A DNA stretch of 15,930 nt from an uncultured Eubacteriales bacterium (GCA_900545865.1 URAN01000067.1:1-15930); one strand, 5' to 3'. Positions 6,661 to 14,569 are shown, counted from the stretch's first letter. Notes: a model not told the origin generated them from the sequence alone. Program-made: numbers and translations.

Positions 6661-7512
6661 ATGAAGAAAATCATAGCAATTTTAACCACAGCGGTATTGG
6701 CATCCGCATTAATAACAGGATGTTCGGGCGATGTTGAACCGACATCATCGAACTCATCACAAGACACAAACTCATCTCAGCAAGCAACAGTATCAACAGA
6801 CGGTTCGACATCAATGGAAAAAGTTATCGGCTATCTCAGCGAGGCGTATATGGAAGATAACAAAAATGTAAAGGTTACATACAACCCAACGGGCTCGGGT
6901 TCGGGAATCCAGGCGGTAGGCGAAGGTCGTTGTGACATAGGTCTTTCGAGCCGTGACCTCAAAGATGATGAAAAACAGACTTTGGAAGGCACGGTTGTAG
7001 CAATAGACGGAATCGCAATGATTGTAAATCCTCAAAACGGTGTTGAAAACCTCACTGTTGACCAAATCGCAAAGATTTATACCGGAGAGGTAACGAACTG
7101 GAAAGATGTTGGCGGCAGCGATGCACCGATTGTATTAATCGGCAGAGAAGCGGCATCGGGTACTCGTGACGGATTTGAATCAATCACAAAGACGAAAGAT
7201 AAATGTAAATACAATCAGGAACTGACATCAACAGGTGACGTAATCCAGACAGTATCGAGCAACCCGAATGCAATCGGTTATGCATCACTTGCGGCGGTAA
7301 AAGACAGCATCAAAGTTTTGAAAGTCGAAAACGTTGCACCATCAAAAGAGACAATCCAAGACGGAAGTTATAAAATCCAGAGAGACTTTGTTCTCGTAAC
7401 CAAAAAAGATTCAAAATTAAGCGACGCAGCTCAAAAATTCTTTGACTTTGCCACAAGCAAAAACGCAGACAGCCTTATCGAAAAAGCCGGTGCTATTCCG
7501 GTTGTTCGCTAA
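6661..7512 (+). CDS. pstS: Phosphate ABC transporter substrate-binding lipoprotein
   Basis: The 283-residue lipoprotein captures inorganic phosphate outside the membrane and passes it to the PstCA channel. A signal peptide MKKIIAILTTAVLASALITG precedes the lipobox cysteine C21 (LITGC), followed by a Ser/Thr-rich linker. Phosphate-binding loops of the PstS family are visible: STDGSTSMEKVI (the strand-turn holding the first ligand contacts), TGSGSGIQAVGEGRCDIGLS, and GREAASGTRDGFES (the SGT-R-D contact site). Length fits short Gram-positive PstS proteins. AAGGAGAG at 6644-6651 serves as the RBS. It is the first gene after the Pho box, so expression should rise under phosphate starvation. Confidence 0.96.
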   Translation: MKKIIAILTTAVLASALITGCSGDVEPTSSNSSQDTNSSQQATVSTDGSTSMEKVIGYLSEAYMEDNKNVKVTYNPTGSGSGIQAVGEGRCDIGLSSRDLKDDEKQTLEGTVVAIDGIAMIVNPQNGVENLTVDQIAKIYTGEVTNWKDVGGSDAPIVLIGREAASGTRDGFESITKTKDKCKYNQELTSTGDVIQTVSSNPNAIGYASLAAVKDSIKVLKVENVAPSKETIQDGSYKIQRDFVLVTKKDSKLSDAAQKFFDFATSKNADSLIEKAGAIPVVR

Positions 7513-7528
7513 ACAGGTGAGATAATTT

Positions 7529-8509
7529 ATGAATAAAACAAGAGAAAACTTATCAGACACAGCAGTTGTCCAAAACACATCTTCAAAGCCGCCGAAAGGC
7601 GGCTTAAGATGTAAAGCAAAAACGATGACAAATGCAACAAAAGCAAGGGGCAATAAAAAATTAGCGGAAAGTATAATGAATGCCTTATTTACGATTTGCG
7701 GCCTTGCGGCACTTGCGTTTGTAATAGTTATAACAGCGTTCTTGTTGGTGTCCGGAATACCCGCAATAGGAAAAATCGGGTTTGTACAATTTATTTTCGG
7801 TAAGGTTTGGGCACCGACGGCGGCATCTCCGCTTTACGGAATACTGCCGTTTATAACATCATCGGTAATAGGCACAATCGGCGCAATTCTAATCGGCGTT
7901 CCGCTCGGATTATTGTGTGCAATCTATATTGCAAAGTTTGCACCGAAAAAGTTTGCGTCAATGCTAGGTGAGGCGGTTCGGCTTTTGGCAGGAATCCCCT
8001 CGGTTGTCTATGGCCTTGTCGGAATGATTATAATTGTTCCGACGGTTCGAGAGGTATTTAATCTGCCTGACGGAGCAACGCTTTTTTCGGCAATAATTGT
8101 TCTTTCGATTATGATTCTGCCATCGGTAATAAGTGTTTCCGAGACAGCAATCCGTGCCGTACCGAAAGAGTACGAAGAGGGATCGCTTGCCCTTGGCGCA
8201 ACAAAAGCCGAAACGGTTTTTAAGGTAGTTGTTCCTGCGGCAAAAAGCGGAATATTAGCCTCGGTTGTTCTCGGAACGGGAAGAGCAATCGGCGAAGCAA
8301 TGGCGGTGATGATGGTATCGGGCAACGCGTCAAATATGCCAAAATTATTCGGCAGCGTCCGCTTCCTCACAACAGCGGTCGCATCAGAGATGTCATATTC
8401 ATCGGGATTGCAAAGAGAGGCGTTGTTCTCGATTGCGTTGGTACTCTTTATATTCATTCTGATAATAAATGCCGTTCTCAACTTGATTGTAAAAAGAAAG
8501 AAGGACTGA
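7529..8509 (+). CDS. pstC: Phosphate ABC transporter permease PstC, with unusual N-terminal extension
   Basis: One of the two membrane subunits of the Pst importer. Six hydrophobic helices run from about residue 48 to 322. The permease coupling loop (EAA-type) is clear: VPKEYEEGSLALGATKAETV, ending in KVVVPAAKSGI. The PstC/PstA motif RLLAGIPSVVYGLVG sits in the middle. The 326-residue protein is longer than usual because about 40 hydrophilic residues precede the first helix; codons 17-28 of that tail coincide with a near-perfect palindrome (7577-7612). The ATG at 7529 has AGGTGAG upstream and lies 16 bases after pstS. A later in-frame ATG at 7625 (M33) would exclude the palindrome but has no good RBS. 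Confidence 0.94.
   Translation: MNKTRENLSDTAVVQNTSSKPPKGGLRCKAKTMTNATKARGNKKLAESIMNALFTICGLAALAFVIVITAFLLVSGIPAIGKIGFVQFIFGKVWAPTAASPLYGILPFITSSVIGTIGAILIGVPLGLLCAIYIAKFAPKKFASMLGEAVRLLAGIPSVVYGLVGMIIIVPTVREVFNLPDGATLFSAIIVLSIMILPSVISVSETAIRAVPKEYEEGSLALGATKAETVFKVVVPAAKSGILASVVLGTGRAIGEAMAVMMVSGNASNMPKLFGSVRFLTTAVASEMSYSSGLQREALFSIALVLFIFILIINAVLNLIVKRKKD
7577..7612 (+). repeat. Palindromic stem-loop element inside the pstC 5' end
   Basis: AAGCCGCC (7586-7593) pairs with GGCGGCTT (7598-7605) around a GAAA tetraloop. After a two-base bulge (CA), ACATCTT (7577-7583) pairs with AAGATGT (7606-7612). The element is far more GC-rich than its surroundings and translates in frame as TSSKPPKGGLRC. 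It may be an mRNA hairpin that sets the pstS:pstC ratio, or a small mobile palindrome that invaded the coding region. Confidence 0.75.
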
Positions 8510-8512
8510 CCT

Positions 8513-9391
8513 ATGAATAATTCGGATAAAACAATTTCAAAACGACGAAAAACGGGTAATTTTATAAAAATGGCATTTATGTATGCCGCGACAACAATAA
8601 TTTTGCTTTTTCTTGCATTTTTAATAGGTTACATATTATTTAGAGGTCTGCCGAATATTACAATTCAATTTTTGACAAGTAAACCGAGCTTAGTTCGCGA
8701 AACAATCGGCATTCTTCCAAATATTTTGAACACGGTTTATGTTATATTAATGACGATAATCGTTGTTCTTCCTATCGGAATAGGTTCGGCGGTATATCTT
8801 AACGAATATGCGAAAAACAAGCGCCTTGTCGGTTTGATTGAGCTTGCAACGGAAACTCTTGCGGGTATTCCGTCAATAATATACGGACTTGTCGGTATGC
8901 TGATTTTTGTCAGATTCTTTTCGTTCGGAACAAGCCTTGTTGCCGGTGCGATGACTTTGGCAATTATGACGCTTCCGACCATAATCAGAACCGTTCAGGA
9001 AAGTCTAAAAACCGTTCCCGACAGCTATCGGGAGGGTGCTCTCGGTCTCGGCTCGGGAAAGTGGCATATGATACGCACGGTCATTCTGCCATCGTCAATT
9101 GACGGAATAGTGACGGGGTGTATTTTGTCAATCGGGCGAATTGTGGGCGAAAGCGCCGCATTGCTCTTTACCGCAGGTATGGCAAACGAAATAATAGGAT
9201 TTTTATCCGCGCCGCTGCCCAATAATGCAGGCTCAACCCTCACCGTTGCGCTTTATATGTACGCAAAAGAGCGCGGTGAATTTAACATCGCTTTTGCAAT
9301 AGCCGCAATACTTTTGATATTAACATTTATAATAAATCTCGCCGCCAAATTTGCGGCATACAAGTTTAAAAAAGGAGGAACGGGAAAATGA
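8513..9391 (+). CDS. pstA: Phosphate ABC transporter permease PstA
   Basis: The second membrane subunit of the Pst importer (292 residues, about six helices). It shares the PstC-type motifs TLAGIPSIIYGLVGMLIFVR and, in the coupling loop, VPDSYREGALGLGSGKWHMI, which contacts PstB. A typical PstA C-terminal section contains GRIVGESAALLFTAG and a final hydrophobic helix followed by the basic tail KFKKGG. The N-terminus is a short basic stretch (KTISKRRKTGNFIK) before the first helix. Its ATG lies three bases after the pstC stop, and its TGA overlaps the ATG of pstB by four bases, so translation is probably coupled. Confidence 0.95.
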   Translation: MNNSDKTISKRRKTGNFIKMAFMYAATTIILLFLAFLIGYILFRGLPNITIQFLTSKPSLVRETIGILPNILNTVYVILMTIIVVLPIGIGSAVYLNEYAKNKRLVGLIELATETLAGIPSIIYGLVGMLIFVRFFSFGTSLVAGAMTLAIMTLPTIIRTVQESLKTVPDSYREGALGLGSGKWHMIRTVILPSSIDGIVTGCILSIGRIVGESAALLFTAGMANEIIGFLSAPLPNNAGSTLTVALYMYAKERGEFNIAFAIAAILLILTFIINLAAKFAAYKFKKGGTGK

Positions 9392-10140
9392 GTGAAATAA
9401 TTAAAACCAAACACCTTAATTTATGGTACGGGACAAATCATGCTTTAAAAGATATAAATATAAGCCTTCCCGAAAAGAAAATATCCGCCCTTATCGGTCC
9501 GTCGGGATGCGGAAAATCCACATTTTTAAAAACGCTTAACCGAATGAATGATTTGGTTGAGGGATGCCGAATAGAGGGAAATGTAACTCTTTGCGATACA
9601 GATATATATCACGATATTGATGTTACCGTATTGAGGAAGCGCGTCGGAATGGTGTTTCAAAAGCCTAACCCCTTTCCGATGAGTATATATGATAATATTG
9701 CATACGGTCCGCGCGTTCACGGAATAAAATCAAAGGTTAAGCTCGATGAAATAGTTGAACGCTCGCTTAAACAGGCGGCAATATGGGATGAATGCAAAGA
9801 CAGGCTAAAAACAAGCGCTCTGTCGATGAGCGGCGGTCAACAGCAAAGACTTTGCATAGCAAGAGCGCTCGCTGTTGAACCTGAGGTTTTGCTTATGGAT
9901 GAACCAACAAGCGCACTTGACCCCATTTCCACATCAAAAATCGAGGATTTGGCTCTTGAACTTAAAGATAGTTATTCTATCATAATAGTAACGCATAATA
10001 TGCAGCAAGCGGTGCGTATAGCCGATAAAACAGCGTTTTTCCTGCTCGGAGAAATAGTTGAATTCGACGATACCGAAAAAATGTTCTCAACCCCGTCGGA
10101 TAAACGGACGGAAGATTATATAACAGGGAGGTTCGGATAA
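9388..10140 (+). CDS. pstB: Phosphate ABC transporter ATP-binding protein
   Basis: This cytoplasmic ATPase (250 residues) powers phosphate import. All ABC motifs are intact: Walker A GPSGCGKST (about 33-41), Q-loop VFQKPNPFPMSIYDNIAYGP, signature LSMSGGQQQRLCIARALA, Walker B VLLMDEPTSALDP, and the switch histidine in VTHNMQQA. KPNPFPMSIYDN with SALDPIS is diagnostic of PstB rather than of other importers. A strong AAAGGAGG site lies about 12 bases upstream, at the end of pstA. The last base of the stop codon is the first base of the phoU ATG, giving tight operon packing. Confidence 0.97.
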   Translation: MSEIIKTKHLNLWYGTNHALKDINISLPEKKISALIGPSGCGKSTFLKTLNRMNDLVEGCRIEGNVTLCDTDIYHDIDVTVLRKRVGMVFQKPNPFPMSIYDNIAYGPRVHGIKSKVKLDEIVERSLKQAAIWDECKDRLKTSALSMSGGQQQRLCIARALAVEPEVLLMDEPTSALDPISTSKIEDLALELKDSYSIIIVTHNMQQAVRIADKTAFFLLGEIVEFDDTEKMFSTPSDKRTEDYITGRFG

Positions 10141-10781
10141 TGAGAAATCGTTTTGACGAACAATTATCACAGCTCAATACCGAGCTTATAACTATGGGTG
10201 CGCTGTGCGAAGAAGCAATTTCGGGTGCGGCAAAATACCTTATTGACAATGATTCGGCGCTTAAAGAAAAGGTAATAGATACCGATAAACAAATAGACCG
10301 AAAAGAAAGAGATATTGAAAATTTATGTTTGAGACTTATTTTGCATCAACAACCGGTGGCAACGGATTTAAGACTTATATCCGCTGCGCTTAAAATGATT
10401 TCGGATATGGAACGAATCGGCGACCAGGCATCGGATATTGCTGAAATAGTTAAGTTTGTAAACAAAACCAATTTAAGAGAAAACGTACATATCGGCGATA
10501 TGGCGCGTGCAACAATAAAAATGGTAACCGATAGTATTGACTCGTTCGTAAAGCGTGATATGGACATAGCACAGAGTGTAATTTTGCACGATGATACGGT
10601 GGATAACCTTTTCTTAAAAATCAAAGGCGAGCTTATCTCGGCAATAAAAGACGGAACAGGCGATGCCGAGGCACTTATTGACCTGCTTATGATTGCAAAG
10701 TATTTTGAGAGAATCGGCGACCATGCCGAAAACATTGCCGAATGGGTCATTTATTCCATTACAGGAAAGCACGCGGAATAA
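10140..10781 (+). CDS. phoU: Phosphate signalling regulator PhoU
   Basis: The 213-residue all-helical protein is built of two PhoU repeats of three helices each. The metal-binding E-x-x-x-D type motifs are visible: ALKMISDMERIGDQASDIAE in the first repeat, and LMIAKYFERIGDHAENIAEW in the second. PhoU couples the Pst transporter to the PhoR kinase and keeps the Pho response off when phosphate is plentiful; that role is family knowledge. It is the last gene of the pst run, overlapping pstB by one base (TAATG). No strong terminator follows, so transcripts may read on into the next three genes. Confidence 0.96.
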   Translation: MRNRFDEQLSQLNTELITMGALCEEAISGAAKYLIDNDSALKEKVIDTDKQIDRKERDIENLCLRLILHQQPVATDLRLISAALKMISDMERIGDQASDIAEIVKFVNKTNLRENVHIGDMARATIKMVTDSIDSFVKRDMDIAQSVILHDDTVDNLFLKIKGELISAIKDGTGDAEALIDLLMIAKYFERIGDHAENIAEWVIYSITGKHAE

Positions 10782-10794
10782 AAAATAATTATAG

Positions 10795-10823
10795 TTGCTT
10801 TATGAAATATTTTTTGGTATAAT
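10795..10823 (+). promoter_or_regulatory. Promoter of the HAD-phoP-phoR unit
   Basis: TTGCTT (10795-10800) and TATAAT (10818-10823) are 17 bp apart, giving a start near 10830, about ten bases before the TTG at 10841. There are no TTAACA repeats here. The promoter could give basal expression of the two-component system independent of the Pho box. Confidence 0.65.
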
Positions 10824-10840
10824 AGAAAGCAGGAAAGCAC

Positions 10841-11242
10841 TTGAATATAAAAGCCATAGTTTTTGACAAAGACGGAACACTGATGAAATTTGAAGATTTT
10901 TGGATTCCGGTTGCCGAACAATTTTTAAATAAGTTGAAAATTGCGGATTATTTTGATGAAGTATTCACATTTGACGGAATACATCCCGCAAAACCAAATC
11001 CATATTATGTGAAAACTATATGCAGGAAATATAACCTTGCACCAAGTGAGATTATAATGGTCGGTGACACCCTGATTGATATGGATTTTGCCAAGAACAG
11101 CAATGTTACGGCTGTTGGGGTCGCGGAAAAAGATAATGATAAAAAGTATCTGAAACAATATACAAAATATGTGCTGGGCAACGTATCCGAAATTGCGGAC
11201 TTTCTAAAAAATGGAGTGATTATTAATGATATATCTTGTTGA
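10841..11242 (+). CDS. Small HAD-like protein lacking cap and motif II region
   Basis: The 133-residue protein has HAD motif I at its N-terminus (FDKDGTLM, nucleophile D9 and acid D11), a motif III-type lysine in HPAKPNPYYV (K51) and motif IV VGDTLIDMDFAKN (D76, D80). Relatives of the phosphoglycolate phosphatase type are about 210-220 residues. Here FWIPVAEQ, which normally leads into the helical cap, runs straight into FLNKLKIADYFDEVFTFDGI, which normally follows motif II. The cap and the motif II Ser/Thr therefore seem lost by an in-frame deletion near residue 27. It is either a degenerate phosphatase or a repurposed cap-less one. The start is TTG at 10841 after AGGAAAG. The 3' end overlaps the response regulator by 17 bases. 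Confidence 0.75.
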   Translation: MNIKAIVFDKDGTLMKFEDFWIPVAEQFLNKLKIADYFDEVFTFDGIHPAKPNPYYVKTICRKYNLAPSEIIMVGDTLIDMDFAKNSNVTAVGVAEKDNDKKYLKQYTKYVLGNVSEIADFLKNGVIINDISC

Positions 11243-11909
11243 AGATGATGACAATATCAGAAAATTGGTGAGTTACGCCCTGACAAAAGAGGGATATGAT
11301 GTCAAAGGTTTTGCTGTTCCGTCCGAGTTTTGGAACGAAACAAAGACAGAAATCCCGGATTTGATTATGCTCGATATAATGCTGCCGCAGGAAGATGGTC
11401 TGTCGATATTGAAAAAGCTCAGAACAATGCACGAAACCGAGGATTTGCCGATTATCATGCTTACGGCAAAGGACAGCGAGTTTGACAAAGTAACCGGGCT
11501 TGATTTGGGTGCGGACGATTATATATCAAAACCGTTCGGCATGACCGAGCTTATTTCTCGGGTAAAAGCTTTACTGCGCAGATTTAACCGTCTTAAAACA
11601 AAGAAAAAAACATACGAAATCTGTGCGCTTTTTGTTGACCCCGAAAAACATATTGTAAAGGTTGACGGCGAAGAAATCACGCTTTCTTTTAAAGAATATT
11701 CGCTTTTGCTCGTTTTGCTGGAAGCAGACGGAAACGTTGTTTCGCGAGATACTCTTTTAACAAAAATATGGGGCGAATATTATGATGAATCGCGTACCCT
11801 TGACGTACATATCCGAAAGCTCAGAGTTAAGCTTAAAGAGGCGGGATCTCTTATCAAAACCGTTAAAAATGTAGGTTACAGAATCGGAGGAGAAGAAAAT
11901 GACGCATAA
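11226..11909 (+). CDS. phoP: OmpR/PhoB-family response regulator, probable PhoP
   Basis: The 227-residue response regulator has a receiver domain followed by a winged-helix effector. The receiver shows the acidic pocket EDDD (6-9), the phospho-acceptor D50 in LIMLDIMLP, T80 in IIMLTAK and K102 in ISKPFG. The C-terminal winged helix (about 130-223) contains LSFKEYSLLLVLLEADGNVV and RTLDVHIRKLRVKL, ending in TVKNVGYRIG. Position directly after pst-phoU and before a PhoR-like kinase identifies it as the phosphate regulator, inferred to bind the TTAACA repeats upstream of pstS. GGAGTGA lies nine bases before the ATG, within the HAD gene, and the 3' end overlaps phoR by 11 bases. Confidence 0.92.
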   Translation: MIYLVEDDDNIRKLVSYALTKEGYDVKGFAVPSEFWNETKTEIPDLIMLDIMLPQEDGLSILKKLRTMHETEDLPIIMLTAKDSEFDKVTGLDLGADDYISKPFGMTELISRVKALLRRFNRLKTKKKTYEICALFVDPEKHIVKVDGEEITLSFKEYSLLLVLLEADGNVVSRDTLLTKIWGEYYDESRTLDVHIRKLRVKLKEAGSLIKTVKNVGYRIGGEENDA

Positions 11910-13605
11910 GATATTTCGCTCGACATTTATAACCTGTATTATCGTTCTGGCTGCGTGCTTTCTTTTGACGTTTTCTGTTTTGTACTCGTTTTTTGAACAC
12001 CAAACAGAAAATGAATTAAAAGGCGAAATTGATTATATTGCATATTCGATAAAAGACGATTACAAAAGTTTTTTTAAAACTTTTTCAGACAAGGACAAGC
12101 GAATAACGCTTATTTCGCAAGACGGTACGGTTATCGCCGACACAAACGCAAATGCGGATGAAATGGAAAATCACGCTGACCGCATTGAGTTTATCGATGC
12201 CCAAAAAAACGGTTACGGCTCGTCAACGCGATATTCAAAGACATTGACCGAAAAGACATTTTATTATGCAAAAAAATTGGATAACGGTAATGTTTTGAGA
12301 ATTTCCGCAACGCAATACAGTATCGTAACAATCTTTCTCGGATTGGTTCAACCCTTGATATTTGTCATTGTTTTTGCTCTTATCCTTTCGTTTGTATTAT
12401 CGACCAGGGTTTCAAAAAGAGTTATAAAACCGATAAATTCAATTAATCTCGATAACCCTGAGGAAAGTGATACATATGAAGAATTATCGCCGCTCTTGCA
12501 TAAAATAGTTAAGCAAAACCGAACAATTTCGGCACAGATAGAGAACGCGCGGCATCTTCAAGAGGAATTTAGACTTATAACAGAGAATATGAGCGAAGGT
12601 TTTTTGGTTGTCGATAAAAGCTTTCGGCTTTTATCCTGTAACTCCGCGGCGTTAAAGCTGTTGAATGCAAAAGACAATCATGATCTTTCGCGCGAGATTA
12701 TAACCCCTGATACAGAGACCGAACTTTCCGACGATGCGGAAAACGTGTTCAGTCTTAACCGCACATCAGACTTTCGCCGTACAATATCGGACGCTCTCGG
12801 CGGTCAGCATATCGAAAACAAAATGAAATATGATGACAGGATCTATACGCTCATCGCCAACCCGGTCAAAAGCGGCGGAGATATAATGGGGACGGTTGTG
12901 GTTATAATCGATGTTACAGAGACGGAACATCGCGAACAGATGCGGCGCGAGTTTACCGCCAATGTATCGCATGAACTCAAAACGCCGCTTACATCTATTT
13001 CGGGCTTTGCCGAACTGATGAAAGAAGGCGGACTGACTGATGAAACGGTTAAAGACTTTTCATCATCGATTTATACCGAGGCACAAAGACTTATCAATCT
13101 TGTTGCGGATATAATCAAAATATCCGAGCTTGACGAAACGAGCGAGCATTTAAATGATGAAAGCATAGACATTTTTGAACTGTCAAAAGAAATAATCAAT
13201 CGCCTCAAACCGAGTGCGGATAAAAAGAATATAAAGTTTGACATCACGGGAAAAAATACGCGGATTACAGGCGACCGCCGTATAATTGACGAGATGATTT
13301 ATAATCTTTGTGACAATGCGATTAAGTATAACAAAGTCGGCGGCAGGGTTGATTTAAAAATTTCCGATGACGGCGAAAAAATAAACCTGTCGATCAGCGA
13401 TACGGGAATCGGTATTCCTCCACAATCACAAGACAGAGTTTTTGAACGATTTTATCGGGTCGATAAAAGCCGTTCAAAAGCCGAAGGCGGTACGGGTTTG
13501 GGATTATCTATTGTAAAGCACGCAGCAATGTATCACAATGCAGTTGTATCGTTACAAAGTGAGGTCGATAAAGGTACAACTGTTACTGTTTCGTTTAAAA
13601 AATAA
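11899..13605 (+). CDS. phoR: Sensor histidine kinase, probable PhoR
   Basis: The 568-residue membrane kinase starts with a transmembrane helix (about 8-31), then an extracytoplasmic segment of about 115 residues and a second helix (about 146-168). A short HAMP-like linker (VIKPINSI) and a coiled segment lead to a PAS domain (about 222-335: ENMSEGFLVVDKSFRLLSCN to GTVVVIIDVTE). HisKA carries the phospho-acceptor H358 in NVSHELKTPLTSISGFAEL. The ATPase domain has the N box NLCDNAIKYN, G1 DTGIGIP, F box FERFYRVDKSRS and G2 GGTGLGLSIV. The architecture and the pst-phoU context fit PhoR, which phosphorylates PhoP when phosphate is low. GGAGGAG precedes its ATG inside the end of phoP. Confidence 0.92.
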   Translation: MTHKIFRSTFITCIIVLAACFLLTFSVLYSFFEHQTENELKGEIDYIAYSIKDDYKSFFKTFSDKDKRITLISQDGTVIADTNANADEMENHADRIEFIDAQKNGYGSSTRYSKTLTEKTFYYAKKLDNGNVLRISATQYSIVTIFLGLVQPLIFVIVFALILSFVLSTRVSKRVIKPINSINLDNPEESDTYEELSPLLHKIVKQNRTISAQIENARHLQEEFRLITENMSEGFLVVDKSFRLLSCNSAALKLLNAKDNHDLSREIITPDTETELSDDAENVFSLNRTSDFRRTISDALGGQHIENKMKYDDRIYTLIANPVKSGGDIMGTVVVIIDVTETEHREQMRREFTANVSHELKTPLTSISGFAELMKEGGLTDETVKDFSSSIYTEAQRLINLVADIIKISELDETSEHLNDESIDIFELSKEIINRLKPSADKKNIKFDITGKNTRITGDRRIIDEMIYNLCDNAIKYNKVGGRVDLKISDDGEKINLSISDTGIGIPPQSQDRVFERFYRVDKSRSKAEGGTGLGLSIVKHAAMYHNAVVSLQSEVDKGTTVTVSFKK

Positions 13606-13633
13606 ATTTAAGGTATATTTTACCGAAAATGTA

Positions 13634-13662
13634 TTGTAATTTTCCGATTGCTATGATATAAT
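13634..13662 (+). promoter_or_regulatory. Promoter of the HAD-IIA phosphatase gene
   Basis: TTGTAA (13634-13639) and TATAAT (13657-13662) are 17 bp apart, giving a start near 13669 and a leader of about 110 bases before the ATG at 13780. It lies immediately after phoR; no convincing terminator separates the two. Confidence 0.7.
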
Positions 13663-13664
13663 GG

Positions 13665-13690
13665 TTTATGTTCATGGTTTTGAACATAAA
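13665..13690 (+). promoter_or_regulatory. Inverted repeat at the transcription start of the HAD-IIA gene
   Basis: TTTATGTTCA (13665-13674) and TGAACATAAA (13681-13690) form a perfect 10-bp inverted repeat around TGGTTT. It begins two bases after the -10 hexamer and spans the predicted start site. That suits a repressor operator or a 5' mRNA hairpin; no factor can be named. Confidence 0.55.
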
Positions 13691-13779
13691 CTATTATTGA
13701 AAAATACATTATTCCGGCTGCCCCGATTTGTCCGTATGGGGATATATGCCGATATTGCGGACAGAAAGGCAATGAAAGT

Positions 13780-14556
13780 ATGTACGAAAAGATAAGAAGC
13801 AAAAAAGGTTTTATAAGCGATATGGACGGCGTTCTGTACCACGGAAACAATCTTTTACCCGGAGTCGTTGATTTTGTGAACTGGCTTCAGGAAAACGAAA
13901 AAGAATTTATTTTCTTAACCAACAGTTCAGAGCGTACTCCGCAAGAACTAAGCCGCAAACTCGGAAGAATGGGGCTTGATGTTTCAGCAGAGCATTTTTA
14001 CACAAGCGCGCTCGCAACGGCGGAATTTCTTTCCACACAAAATCCCGGTTGTACAGCATATGTTATCGGTGAAGCGGGGCTTGCAAATGCGTTGTATGAC
14101 TGTGGAGTTGATATGAATGATGTAAATCCCGAATATGTTATTGTCGGTGATACACGGACGTATAATTTCGAAAAGATTGAAAAGGCTATCGCTCTTGTGA
14201 ACAAAGGAGCAAAGCTCATCGGCACAAATCCCGATATTACAGGGCCGACCGAACACGGAATTATGCCTGCAACAGGTGCACTGATTGCACCGATTGAAAT
14301 TGCGACAAACAAGAAAGCGTACTTTGTCGGAAAGCCGAATCCGCTTATGGTTCGGCATGCAAACAAGGCTCTTTCGTGCCATACAGAGGACACTGTGTTC
14401 ATAGGCGACAGAATGGACACCGATATTATTTCGGGCCTTGAATCGCTGATTGACACGGTTCTGGTTCTCAGCGGTGTTACATCACAAGATATGATTTCAG
14501 ACTTTCCGTATCGTCCGACATACATAATGGACGGTGTGGGCGATATTTTGAAATAA
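13780..14556 (+). CDS. HAD-IIA family phosphatase (NagD / p-nitrophenylphosphatase type)
   Basis: The 258-residue HAD superfamily hydrolase has motif I DMDGVLYHGN, motif II FLTNSS, a C2-type cap in the middle (about 80-185: YVIGEAGLANALYDCGVDMN, KLIGTNPDITGPTEHGIMPA), K in YFVGKPNPLM (motif III) and motif IV FIGDRMDTDI. This order defines subfamily IIA, usually acting on sugar phosphates or nucleotides; the substrate is unknown. The ATG at 13780 has only a weak AAAGG ten bases upstream. The same frame is open back to 13690 and encodes a C-x5-C-x2-C motif just before this ATG, but no ATG, GTG or TTG exists there. It is convergent with the phosphoesterase across a shared terminator. Confidence 0.9.
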   Translation: MYEKIRSKKGFISDMDGVLYHGNNLLPGVVDFVNWLQENEKEFIFLTNSSERTPQELSRKLGRMGLDVSAEHFYTSALATAEFLSTQNPGCTAYVIGEAGLANALYDCGVDMNDVNPEYVIVGDTRTYNFEKIEKAIALVNKGAKLIGTNPDITGPTEHGIMPATGALIAPIEIATNKKAYFVGKPNPLMVRHANKALSCHTEDTVFIGDRMDTDIISGLESLIDTVLVLSGVTSQDMISDFPYRPTYIMDGVGDILK

Positions 14557-14569
14557 AAATTTAAACTCA

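Noticed and set aside
8008..8481. 157-residue open frame antisense to pstC
   Set aside because: It lies wholly inside pstC, has no RBS, and its composition (isoleucine/threonine repeats) is that expected of the complement of a permease gene.
10346..10750. 134-residue open frame antisense to phoU
   Set aside because: Entirely within the well-supported phoU gene, with no start signal or recognisable domain.
13700..13779. Possible riboswitch in the leader of the HAD-IIA gene
   Set aside because: Pairings exist (CCCC/GGGG and TGTCCG/CGGACA), but they compete with each other and match no riboswitch class I recognise; the coding explanation is at least as good.
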